Part shown: positions 44,467-52,123 of the stretch, in pieces
Layout of the letters: each line of letters starts with the position of its first letter
How positions within the stretch are numbered: the stretch's first letter is position 1
Origin: Eubacterium_G segne
GTDB lineage: Bacteria; Bacillota; Clostridia; Lachnospirales; Lachnospiraceae
Reading direction: 5' to 3'
Assembly (NCBI RefSeq): GCF_014287775.1
Contig: NZ_JACOOZ010000008.1
Coordinates: 108,335 to 172,334, forward strand
Length of the DNA stretch: 64,000 bases
The notes under the pieces: model-generated
Told to the model about the DNA's origin: nothing
Databases searched by the model: none
Seen by the model: only the letters and a program-made list of their open reading frames with translations
Made by a program: the position numbers and the translations under genes

Positions 44467-44507
44467 ACACCGTATCTGTGACTAAATCATGGATGCGGTG
44501 TTTTTTT
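44467..44507 (+). terminator. Terminator of cassette 2
   Basis: ACACCGTATC pairs with GATGCGGTGT (one wobble) and is followed by seven T. Confidence 0.88.
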
Positions 44508-44547
44508 GGCTCTTTGTCAGGCATGGGGGAATCCCTTATATATTTTT

Positions 44548-44611
44548 TTATACGATACAAATATTATACATATGGCAGGTATAATATCCTACGGAATAGT
44601 GTGTCGTATAA
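44548..44611 (+). promoter_or_regulatory. Nested inverted repeats upstream of small membrane ORFs
   Basis: The outer arms TTATACGA (44548-44555) and TCGTATAA (44604-44611) are perfect complements. Inside them ATATTATAC (44561-44569) and GTATAATAT (44579-44587) are also perfect. They enclose a TATAAT-like box, so the region could be a doubly nested operator or a leader hairpin. Confidence 0.5.
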
Positions 44612-44673
44612 CAATGATAAGCAGTTAAGATAGGGAACAAACACAGGAAAAAAATATATGTATGGGAGGTAAA

Positions 44674-44829
44674 ATGGTGGATGTAAAACTACTTAATGAA
44701 TTATATTTTGAAACGGAATATATGAAATTACTTCATATATTCCTTATGATTATGGGATGTATTTTGCTGTTATTATCAATATTTACAAAGGGAATATGTC
44801 TCTTATTATTTCATGTGTTTTTGCAGTGA
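44674..44829 (+). CDS. Short membrane ORF (51 aa), possible first part of a split gene
   Basis: A well-placed GGGAGG precedes ATG 44674. The 51-residue product has one hydrophobic helix (LLHIFLMIMGCILLLLSIFT). The frame ends at TGA 44827. A second membrane ORF continues in the -1 frame immediately after, so this could be the N-terminal piece of a frameshifted gene, or a separate small protein coupled to the next. Confidence 0.4.
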   Translation: MVDVKLLNELYFETEYMKLLHIFLMIMGCILLLLSIFTKGICLLLFHVFLQ

Positions 44830-44831
44830 TA

Positions 44832-45101
44832 ATGACAGTAAGAATGGAGAGAACACAGAGAGATAGAAATATTATTCATATGTATTATATTTTCGTTAGT
44901 GCGGTAATGGCTTTGTGCGGATTATTATCGGGTCCGGATTGGGTATATGGTTACATTGGTTCGTGGCAGGATTTCTTTTTGCCACTGTTGGGTGTGGAAT
45001 ATGGCATAGAAGTGGTTACTGTTGGTTTACTTCTTCTGGTTTTGTTGTGCATTGGATGTGGGTTGCACACATGGACAAAGAATAAAAACAGTGATAATTA
45101 A
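44832..45101 (+). CDS. Short membrane ORF (89 aa), coupled or frameshifted
   Basis: ATG 44832 lies two bases after the previous TGA but has no ribosome site of its own. The frame is open upstream to 44757, overlapping the preceding ORF. The product has a basic start (MTVRMERTQRDRN) and two or three hydrophobic segments (about residues 20-38, 45-60 and 62-80). A run of five T at 44818-44822 sits where a one-base change would fuse both frames into one membrane protein of about 137 residues. No family recognised. Confidence 0.4.
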   Translation: MTVRMERTQRDRNIIHMYYIFVSAVMALCGLLSGPDWVYGYIGSWQDFFLPLLGVEYGIEVVTVGLLLLVLLCIGCGLHTWTKNKNSDN

Positions 45102-45130
45102 TTTCCAAGATGGATATTTTATGGTATAAT
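45102..45130 (+). promoter_or_regulatory. Promoter of the Cys-rich small protein gene
   Basis: TTTCCA (45102-45107) and TATAAT (45125-45130) are 17 bp apart, with TGG directly before the -10. Confidence 0.6.
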
Positions 45131-45191
45131 CTACTGACATAGGAATAATTTTATTAGCCCTTTTAACAATTAGAAAACAGGAGGTATTACC

Positions 45192-45401
45192 ATGAGTGAT
45201 AAAGAAAAAATGATAGATGACATTGTAGCAATGTTAGATGGAAGTATAAAGAAAGGGGACGGACACATTAATCTTAAGGTTGATGAAAATGTTGAGTCCT
45301 CAAAGAGAAAGGAAGTAATAAGAGGATGTGCAGACTGTTCAATTAATCCTATGCCATGCTGTGCACCAACAGAAGAACTTCCGGGGGATGACGAAATTTA
45401 A
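45192..45401 (+). CDS. Cys-rich 69-residue protein, function unknown
   Basis: A short soluble protein behind an ideal ACAGGAGGT site. The first 30 residues form an amphipathic helix-like stretch (MIDDIVAMLDGSI) and a linker; the C-terminal third has four cysteines (C47 and C50 in CADC, then CC at 56-57) in CADCSINPMPCC. This could bind a metal or be the modifiable part of a peptide. It is a single-gene unit. Similar small proteins are known to me from Lachnospiraceae, but without a function. Confidence 0.6.
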   Translation: MSDKEKMIDDIVAMLDGSIKKGDGHINLKVDENVESSKRKEVIRGCADCSINPMPCCAPTEELPGDDEI

Positions 45402-45451
45402 CAAAAAATGAATAACAGCCTGTAAATAAGAGAAAATAGTAATGAATAAAT

Positions 45452-45529
45452 ATGATGTAAGTGGCAAAAGCATAATTGCTTATTTGTGCAAGCACAATTG
45501 CAAGTGGCAAATTTTGTTACTTACATCAT
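45452..45529 (+). repeat. Copy 2 of a dispersed intergenic element (hairpin form)
   Basis: Perfect 11-bp arms ATGATGTAAGT (45452-45462) and ACTTACATCAT (45519-45529) flank a 56-base centre that contains AAGTGGCAAA twice. The right half matches the region 34946-34976. It sits directly before the yitT ribosome site and could be part of that transcript leader. Confidence 0.6.
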
Positions 45530-45549
45530 AAATTTTAAAAGGAATTACT

Positions 45550-46431
45550 ATGAAGCAAAAGCAGGTTGTTAAAAAAATATTCAGATATGTTTTCATTACA
45601 TTTACTGCTGCCTTGTATGCAGTGGGAATCGCATTATTTTTAAATCCCAATAATTTGGCACCGGGAGGAATATCAGGAATCGCCATTATATTAAAAAAGA
45701 TGTTCCCGGGACTTCCGGGAGTGGGAATGCTTATTTTATTAATAAATATTCCAATCCTGGCAGTGGGAATTAAAAAGTTTGGAATTAAATTTATTCTGTC
45801 AACAATGTATAGTCTGATTGTATCATCAGTGTTAATAGATATTCTTCCAATAGTTTTTAATGTTAATGGTGTTACAGATAATAAAATGCTGGCATCTGTT
45901 ATTGGAGGAGCTACATTTGGACTGGGAATGGGATTAATGTTCAGATTGGATACCACAACAGGAGGGTTGGACATTATTGTAAAAATAATAAAACAAAAGA
46001 AACCCCATTTAAAAACGGGACAGATATATTTTTTGTTGGATGTGGTTATTTTGGCAGCGTCAGCCATGGCATTTAAGGATGTGGAGGTGGCGTTGTATGC
46101 GGCTATTGCTATTTATGTGTCCACGGTGGTTATGGACAGGGCAATATACGGAGGAGATGAAGCCACTCTTGTATATATAATAAGTGAAAAAAGAGAACTT
46201 ATTGCCAGACGCATGATGAAGGAAGTAAATGTAGGAGCCACCATGATTCAGGCAAAGGGTGCATACAGTAACGAAACTACGGAAGTGATTATGTGCGTAA
46301 TGAAGAAACAGACATTGGTTAAGGTAAGAAATATACTAAAACAAACAGACAGTGGAGCCTTTATGATAGTATCTTCGGCAAATGAAGTGTTTGGACAGGG
46401 ATTTAAAGACCATTTTAAGACAGAAATATAA
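45550..46431 (+). CDS. YitT family membrane protein
   Basis: The product is 293 residues. About five hydrophobic helices fill the first 200 residues (AVGIALFLNPNNLAPGGISGI is the family signature near the start), followed by a soluble DUF2179 domain (about 210-290) with TEVIMCVMKK and GAFMIVSSANEVFGQGF. YitT proteins are widespread in Firmicutes; the role is unsettled. The gene starts 20 bases after a dispersed hairpin element. Confidence 0.88.
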   Translation: MKQKQVVKKIFRYVFITFTAALYAVGIALFLNPNNLAPGGISGIAIILKKMFPGLPGVGMLILLINIPILAVGIKKFGIKFILSTMYSLIVSSVLIDILPIVFNVNGVTDNKMLASVIGGATFGLGMGLMFRLDTTTGGLDIIVKIIKQKKPHLKTGQIYFLLDVVILAASAMAFKDVEVALYAAIAIYVSTVVMDRAIYGGDEATLVYIISEKRELIARRMMKEVNVGATMIQAKGAYSNETTEVIMCVMKKQTLVKVRNILKQTDSGAFMIVSSANEVFGQGFKDHFKTEI

Positions 46432-46464
46432 AGCATAATGTTTACAAATGAAGGCAGTTGTTCT

Positions 46465-46490
46465 AAAATAAGTGACATAGTGCTTATTTT
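46465..46490 (+). terminator. Hairpin between yitT and proB
   Basis: AAAATAAG pairs perfectly with CTTATTTT around a 10-base loop. The T-run lies inside the stem and the proB ribosome site GGGAGG follows at once, so it may be a weak terminator or affect proB translation. Confidence 0.4.
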
Positions 46491-46501
46491 GGGAGGAAGT
46501 T

Positions 46502-47305
46502 ATGGCAACATTAAAAGACGTAAAGAGAATTGTTATAAAGGTGGGAACATCTTCTTTAACACACAGTACGGGAAAAACAAATATAAGACAAATGAAAAGA
46601 CTAGTGACAGTTATATCCGATATAGTTAATTCAGGCATTGAAGTAGCATTGGTATCCTCAGGTGCCATTGGTGTAGGTGTGGGGAAATTAGGTCTTAAGG
46701 AAAGACCGGTTACCACAGCAGGAAAGCAGGCAGCAGCTACTGTAGGACAATGTGAACTTATGTTTATGTATGACAAGATGTTTGGAGAATACGGTCATAA
46801 GGTGGGACAGTTCCTTGTTACAAAAAGAGATGTGGATAATTTGGAAAGCAGAGATAATCTTATAAATGCCTTTGAGAGAACCCTTGAATTTGGTGCTATA
46901 CCGGTTATTAATGAAAATGACGTTGTAGCTGTAGAAGAAATAGTTTATGGTGACAATGATAATCTTTCAGCCATAGTGGCAAAGCTTATAAAGGCAGATG
47001 CTTTGTTTATACTTACAGATATAGATGGGTTGTATGATGCCAATCCGAATGAAAATGAATATGCAAGAATAATACCGGTTGTAGAGGAAATAACTGAGGG
47101 ATTGTTTGAACTTGCCGGTGGAAAAGGCTCAAAATTTGGAACCGGTGGTATGATAACTAAACTTCAGGCGGCGCAGATTGCAACGGAAGCGGGAATAGAT
47201 ACTGTTATTATGAACGGTGGAGATCCGGAGAATTTATATAAAATATTAGAAGGACACCAGGTAGGAACCTTCTTCGTAGCAAAAGACAAAGAACAGTCAC
47301 GCTAG
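46502..47305 (+). CDS. proB: Glutamate 5-kinase
   Basis: Phosphorylates glutamate in the first step of proline synthesis. The amino-acid-kinase core is complete: IVIKVGTSSL near the start, VSSGAIGVG, the INENDVV loop, and GTGGMITKLQAA. It ends at 267 residues, lacking the C-terminal PUA domain of the E. coli enzyme, a common short form in Firmicutes. It is followed by proA; the intervening terminator-like hairpin overlaps the stop codon. Confidence 0.93.
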   Translation: MATLKDVKRIVIKVGTSSLTHSTGKTNIRQMKRLVTVISDIVNSGIEVALVSSGAIGVGVGKLGLKERPVTTAGKQAAATVGQCELMFMYDKMFGEYGHKVGQFLVTKRDVDNLESRDNLINAFERTLEFGAIPVINENDVVAVEEIVYGDNDNLSAIVAKLIKADALFILTDIDGLYDANPNENEYARIIPVVEEITEGLFELAGGKGSKFGTGGMITKLQAAQIATEAGIDTVIMNGGDPENLYKILEGHQVGTFFVAKDKEQSR

Positions 47306-47319
47306 GCATGGCTGTTTTT
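47292..47319 (+). terminator. Terminator-like hairpin overlapping the proB end
   Basis: ACAGTCA (47293-47299) pairs with TGGCTGT (47309-47315) and is followed by a T-run. The stem includes the last proB codons, so it may be a partial terminator that lowers proA expression. Confidence 0.5.
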
Positions 47320-47355
47320 CTTTAATAAGAAATGTTAATAAAGGGAGGAAAAATA

Positions 47356-48594
47356 ATGCTTACGGAATTAGGAAAGAAAGCAAAAGAAGCAGAAAAAACA
47401 TTAATGATAGCTACCACGGAGCAGAAAAATAAGGCTCTAAAATACATTGCACAGGCATTAATTGAAAATGCAGATGAAATAATACAGGCAAATACCATTG
47501 ATTTGGAAAATGGGAAAAATAATGGAATGTCAGAAGCAATGCTTGACAGATTAAAGTTAGACAAAGGCAGAATTAAAGGGATGGCAAAGGGCGTTGAGGA
47601 TGTTGTTTTACTGCCGGATCCTGTGGGAAGGGTTTTAAGTGAAACTACAAGACCTAACGGACTTAACATAAAAAAGGTATCTACACCTTTAGGAGTTATA
47701 GGAGTTATATTTGAAGCAAGACCTAACGTAACCTCAGATGCGGCAGCTTTGTGCTTAAAGTCAGGAAACACCGTTATTTTACGTGGAGGAAAGGAAGCAA
47801 TAAATTCTAACAGAATCATTGCTAAAACAATGAGAGAGGCTGTAAAAAAATCAGGTCTTAGTGAAGACGTTATACAGTTAGTGGAAGATACATCAAGGGA
47901 AAGCGCTAATGCCCTTATGCAAATGAATGAATATGTGGATGTGCTTATACCAAGAGGCGGTGCAGGACTGATACAGGCAGTTGTAAAAAATGCAACAGTT
48001 CCGGTAATTGAAACCGGAGTGGGAAACTGCCACATATATATTGATAAGGATGCCAATGTGGATATGGCAGCTGACATAGTATATAATGCCAAAACTAACA
48101 GGGTGTCAGTTTGTAATGCAGCAGAAAGTTTGCTTATACATAAGGATATTGCAAAGGAAGCATTGCCGAAAATAAAGGCAAAATTAGATGAAAAATCTGT
48201 GGAACTTTTTGGAGATGAGGAAGCAGTTGATATAGCGAAGGGAATAGAGAAGGCAACGGAAAGGGACTGGGGAACAGAATATCTTGACTACAAAATGTCT
48301 GTTAAAATAGTAAATTCCTTAGATGAAGCCGTGGATCATATTTATAAATACAGTACAGGTCACAGCGAATGTATAGTTACTGAAAATAAGGAAGCTGCTG
48401 AGGAGTTTTTAAACAAGGTAGATTCAGCAGCAGTTTATGTAAATGCCAGTACAAGATTTACTGACGGAGGAGAGTTCGGTTTTGGAGCAGAAATAGGTAT
48501 TTCCACTCAGAAGCTTCATGCAAGAGGACCTATTGGATTGCCGGAATTGCAGTCTTTTAAATACAAGATATATGGCAACGGACAGGTGAGATAG
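47356..48594 (+). CDS. proA: Gamma-glutamyl phosphate reductase
   Basis: Reduces gamma-glutamyl phosphate to glutamate semialdehyde with NADPH. The aldehyde-dehydrogenase fold is evident: VIFEARPNVTSDAAALCLKSGN, IPRGGAGL and the catalytic Cys in RVSVCNAAESLL. It has 412 residues from ATG 47356, which has GGGAGG ahead; an ATG at 47332 has none. It forms the proline pair with proB. Confidence 0.95.
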   Translation: MLTELGKKAKEAEKTLMIATTEQKNKALKYIAQALIENADEIIQANTIDLENGKNNGMSEAMLDRLKLDKGRIKGMAKGVEDVVLLPDPVGRVLSETTRPNGLNIKKVSTPLGVIGVIFEARPNVTSDAAALCLKSGNTVILRGGKEAINSNRIIAKTMREAVKKSGLSEDVIQLVEDTSRESANALMQMNEYVDVLIPRGGAGLIQAVVKNATVPVIETGVGNCHIYIDKDANVDMAADIVYNAKTNRVSVCNAAESLLIHKDIAKEALPKIKAKLDEKSVELFGDEEAVDIAKGIEKATERDWGTEYLDYKMSVKIVNSLDEAVDHIYKYSTGHSECIVTENKEAAEEFLNKVDSAAVYVNASTRFTDGGEFGFGAEIGISTQKLHARGPIGLPELQSFKYKIYGNGQVR

Positions 48595-48726
48595 TTTTAC
48601 AATATATGTATATTGTCCCAAATAGATACAGGGAAGAATTGCAGTTCACAGTTTCTTAATTTTTAATTAATACAATGAAAGTAAAAATATTGTAGAATAT
48701 TGAATAATTTATACGAAGGAGTATTC

Positions 48727-49605
48727 ATGAAAAAAATATTATTTATTGTTAATCCGAAAGCCGGACTGAAGAAAAATAAGAATTTTATAGATGATGCTGT
48801 ATGGGTTTTTGAAGAGGCAGGATACAAAGTAGGAATTAAATATACAAAACGAAGAGCAGACGGAACCAACATTGCCATAAAATACGGAAGTGAAGTAGAC
48901 CTTGTGGTATGTATGGGAGGAGACGGAACATTAAATGAAGTAATTCAGGGATTGATTGAAGGAAATGTAAAAACACCTTTAGGATATATTCCGGCAGGTT
49001 CTACTAATGATTTTGCCAATAGTTTAGGATTAGAATCTGATCCTAAAAAGGCGGCTAAGTATATTATATCTAATGAGGCAAGACCTCTTGATATAGGAGA
49101 TTTTAACGGACGACATTTTGTTTATACTGCATCAGCAGGAATTTTTACTAAGACCTCATATTCAACACCTCAGGAATTAAAAAACAGATTAGGACATTTT
49201 GCCTACATTCTTCGTGGTGCAAGAGAATTATTTCACATAAGAAAGTTACGCCTGAAAATTGAACTTGATGATAAAACCTATGTGGGAAAATATATTTTTG
49301 TGGCAATAAACAATGCTACAAAAGTAGGTGGCATAATGAAGTTAGACAAGGATTTAGTGGAATTTAACGATGGTGAATTTGAACTGATGCTTATTGAGTA
49401 TCCAAGAGACTTTGCAGAGTTTGTAAGGCTTTGCGGTCAGGTACTTTTACAGAAATTTACAGGAAAAATCACTTTGGCACAGATAAAATCAGCAAGAATT
49501 ACCGATTGCTCAGACATAGACTGGTCTCTTGACGGTGAGAAGGAAAAAGGAAGGGCAGTGGTAAACTTTAAGGTTTTACATGACGCTATTAACTTTATAT
49601 ATTAA
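48727..49605 (+). CDS. YegS/diacylglycerol kinase-like lipid kinase
   Basis: The product is 292 residues with the lipid-kinase fold. The phosphate-binding motif GGDGTLNEV is at about residues 64-72, with PAGSTNDFA near 85 and the final SLDGE loop. Members phosphorylate diacylglycerol or undecaprenol-type lipids; the actual substrate is unknown. ATG 48727 has GAAGGAG ahead. It starts a tight series of genes up to the peptidase at 53.8 kb. Confidence 0.85.
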   Translation: MKKILFIVNPKAGLKKNKNFIDDAVWVFEEAGYKVGIKYTKRRADGTNIAIKYGSEVDLVVCMGGDGTLNEVIQGLIEGNVKTPLGYIPAGSTNDFANSLGLESDPKKAAKYIISNEARPLDIGDFNGRHFVYTASAGIFTKTSYSTPQELKNRLGHFAYILRGARELFHIRKLRLKIELDDKTYVGKYIFVAINNATKVGGIMKLDKDLVEFNDGEFELMLIEYPRDFAEFVRLCGQVLLQKFTGKITLAQIKSARITDCSDIDWSLDGEKEKGRAVVNFKVLHDAINFIY

Positions 49606-49630
49606 TAATTGAGAACAGAAAGGGGATTTT

Positions 49631-50992
49631 ATGGCATTAAAGAGAGAAGATGTTAAATTATTTGCGGAAAATAAGGCAAAGGTGTGTAAAAATAATGACG
49701 GCGTAGACAGGGAGTTATTTACGGAATATGGTGTAAAAAGAGGACTTCGTGATTTAAATGGAAAGGGTGTATTAACAGGAATTACCAATATTTCAAGAGT
49801 TGAGTCTTCAGAAATAGTTAACGGAAAAAGTGTTCCCTGTGAAGGAAAATTGTATTTCAGAGGGTACAAAATCCAGGATTTAGTTAAGGGATTTATGGAT
49901 GATAAAAGATTCGGTTTTGAAGAGGTAGCATATTTACTTCTTTTTGGTGAATTGCCTAATGAAGACGAGTTAAATGAATTTAAGGAAATGCTGGCATATT
50001 CCAGAAGGCTTCCAACAAATTTTGTAAGAGATGTTATTATGAAGGCACCTAGCGAGGATATTATGAATTCCCTTACAAGGAGTGTACTGACATTAGCTTC
50101 TTATGATAAAAACGTGTCAGATACATCATTAGAGAATGTAATAAGACAGTGCATTCAGTTAATAGCAGTGTTCCCTATGCTTTCAGTGTATGGATATCAT
50201 GCATATAATCATTACAAGAAAAATCAAAGTTTATATATACATAGGCCAAAGGATGATTTGTCCACCAGCGAAAACTTATTAAGAATGTTAAGACCTAACA
50301 AAAAATATACGGAGTTAGAAGCAAAGGTTCTTGATTTAGCTTTAGTTCTCCATATGGAACATGGAGGCGGTAATAATTCAACCTTTACCACAAGAGTTGT
50401 TACATCATCAGGTTCTGATACATATTCAACTATAGCGGCGGCGTTGTCTTCCTTAAAGGGACCAAGACATGGAGGGGCTAATATTATGGTAGTTAAAATG
50501 TTTAAGGACATTAAGGCTAATGTATCAGACATGAAGGATGAAAAAGAGGTTAAGGAGTATCTTAGAAAGATACTTAACAGGGAAGCCTTTGATAAAAAAG
50601 GGCTTATATATGGAATGGGTCATGCGGTATATTCCATTTCTGATCCAAGGGCAGAAATTTTTAAGAGTTTTGTAGAAAAGCTTGCCCATGAAAAGGGAAG
50701 AGATGATGATTTTGCCCTGTATAGCATGATTGAGACTTTAGCACCACAGGTTATTGGTGAGGAAAGACAGATTTACAAAGGCGTTAGTGCCAATGTGGAT
50801 TTCTATAGCGGACTGGTTTACAGTATGTTAGATATTCCGGAGGAATTATTCACGCCGATGTTTGCCATTGCAAGAATTGTGGGATGGAGTGCTCATAGAA
50901 TAGAAGAGTTGGTAAATGCGGATAAAATCATGAGACCTGCATATGTTAGCATATGTGATTATAATGATTATAAGAGCATTGATGAAAGGTAA
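49631..50992 (+). CDS. gltA: Citrate synthase
   Basis: Condenses acetyl-CoA and oxaloacetate. The three catalytic regions are visible: His in EHGGGNNSTFT, His in YGMGHAVYSISDPRA and Asp in NVDFYSGLVY. At 453 residues it is a long bacterial form with an N-terminal extension, as in Clostridia. No aconitase or isocitrate dehydrogenase is adjacent, so it may only feed glutamate synthesis. The greA start lies two bases downstream. Confidence 0.92.
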   Translation: MALKREDVKLFAENKAKVCKNNDGVDRELFTEYGVKRGLRDLNGKGVLTGITNISRVESSEIVNGKSVPCEGKLYFRGYKIQDLVKGFMDDKRFGFEEVAYLLLFGELPNEDELNEFKEMLAYSRRLPTNFVRDVIMKAPSEDIMNSLTRSVLTLASYDKNVSDTSLENVIRQCIQLIAVFPMLSVYGYHAYNHYKKNQSLYIHRPKDDLSTSENLLRMLRPNKKYTELEAKVLDLALVLHMEHGGGNNSTFTTRVVTSSGSDTYSTIAAALSSLKGPRHGGANIMVVKMFKDIKANVSDMKDEKEVKEYLRKILNREAFDKKGLIYGMGHAVYSISDPRAEIFKSFVEKLAHEKGRDDDFALYSMIETLAPQVIGEERQIYKGVSANVDFYSGLVYSMLDIPEELFTPMFAIARIVGWSAHRIEELVNADKIMRPAYVSICDYNDYKSIDER

Positions 50993-50994
50993 TT

Positions 50995-51492
50995 ATGAAA
51001 TTAACAAATAGTGATATTGAAAAAATAAAAGAAGAAATTGAACATAGAAAGTTAGTTGTAAGACCTAAGGCAATTGAAGCCGTTAAGGAGGCAAGAGCTC
51101 AGGGAGATTTAAGTGAAAACTTTGAATACCACGCAGCTAAAAAGGATAAAAATAAAAATGAAAGCAGAATCAGGTATTTAGAGAAAATTTTAAAAACAGC
51201 AACTGTTATTTCTGATGAATCAAAGGATGATGAAATAGGATTAAACAAAACTGTGGAGATTTACTTTGAGGAAGACGATGAAACGGAGAAGTTTAAAATT
51301 GTAAGTACCATGCGGGGTGATTCCGTTAAAGGAAGAATCAGCAATGAATCTCCTATAGGAAAGGCACTTATGAAACATAAAGTTGGAGACCGGGTGGAAA
51401 TAAAGGTAAACGATAATTACAGTTATTATGTAGTGGTAAAATCCATAGAAAACACCGGTGAGGAAGACACAGACACAATAAGGAGCTATTAA
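50995..51492 (+). CDS. greA: Transcript cleavage factor GreA
   Basis: Rescues backtracked RNA polymerase. The N-terminal coiled-coil tip contains the acidic GDLSENFEYHAAK motif and the C-terminal beta domain has SPIGKALMKHKVGD. It has 165 residues, normal length. It lies two bases after gltA with little of its own ribosome site (GAAAGG), so it is probably translated through coupling. Confidence 0.88.
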   Translation: MKLTNSDIEKIKEEIEHRKLVVRPKAIEAVKEARAQGDLSENFEYHAAKKDKNKNESRIRYLEKILKTATVISDESKDDEIGLNKTVEIYFEEDDETEKFKIVSTMRGDSVKGRISNESPIGKALMKHKVGDRVEIKVNDNYSYYVVVKSIENTGEEDTDTIRSY

Positions 51493-51497
51493 TAGTT

Positions 51498-52121
51498 ATG
51501 TTAAAAATATTTACCAGTTATACTCCCGGGGCAGGGAAAAGCTATGCAATGATGGAGGAAGCAATGAATGAAAGCCGAAATGGGAAAAAGGTCGTTATTG
51601 CTTTTATTAACAAACAGCATAGGGATTCCTCTAAAATGCCTTTTGAATGCAATGAAAATGTTACTATTCATCCTCTTAAAGGAAGAGAGAGCATAGAAGA
51701 AATAATAGAAATGAAACCGGATATTGTGGTTTTAGATGAGCTGGGAATGCGAATTGGAAAGCATACATTTTTGTATAATGTGGCAGAGTCATTTATAAAA
51801 AACAATATCAGTGTTTTAACTTCTGCTAATTTAAAAAGATTTGAGGAAGTGAATCCTATATTTAGAAGTGCAACAGGGGTAGGGATAAAAACAACCATTC
51901 CAAACCGCTTTATAAAAGGGGCAGATGAGATAGTTTTTATTGACAGAGAACCTGAATTAATGATAAAGGATTTTAAGGAGGGAAAGCTTTTTGGAGAGCG
52001 GTATATGAATTCCCGAATTATGAATAAAAACTTTGAAGAAAATACCCTTAAGACATATAGGGAGATAAGCCTTGATTATTTAGAGAAATATAATAACGTA
52101 AGAATTATACAAAGAGATTAA
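51498..52121 (+). CDS. Stand-alone KdpD-type sensor domain protein
   Basis: The product is 207 residues and matches only the N-terminal KdpD sensor domain: Walker A TPGAGKS at 9-15, the VVLDELGMRIG strand, the Q/N-like TSANLKRFEEVNP segment and the ADEIVFIDREPE end. It has no USP domain, no membrane helices and no histidine kinase domain, and no kdpFABC or kdpE genes are in the window. It is likely a soluble nucleotide-binding protein with a K+-related or unrelated role. Confidence 0.75.
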   Translation: MLKIFTSYTPGAGKSYAMMEEAMNESRNGKKVVIAFINKQHRDSSKMPFECNENVTIHPLKGRESIEEIIEMKPDIVVLDELGMRIGKHTFLYNVAESFIKNNISVLTSANLKRFEEVNPIFRSATGVGIKTTIPNRFIKGADEIVFIDREPELMIKDFKEGKLFGERYMNSRIMNKNFEENTLKTYREISLDYLEKYNNVRIIQRD

Positions 52122-52123
52122 TT

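Noticed and set aside
44757..44831. ATG at 44757 as a normal start of the second membrane ORF
   Set aside because: It has no ribosome site and lies within the better-supported 51-codon frame.
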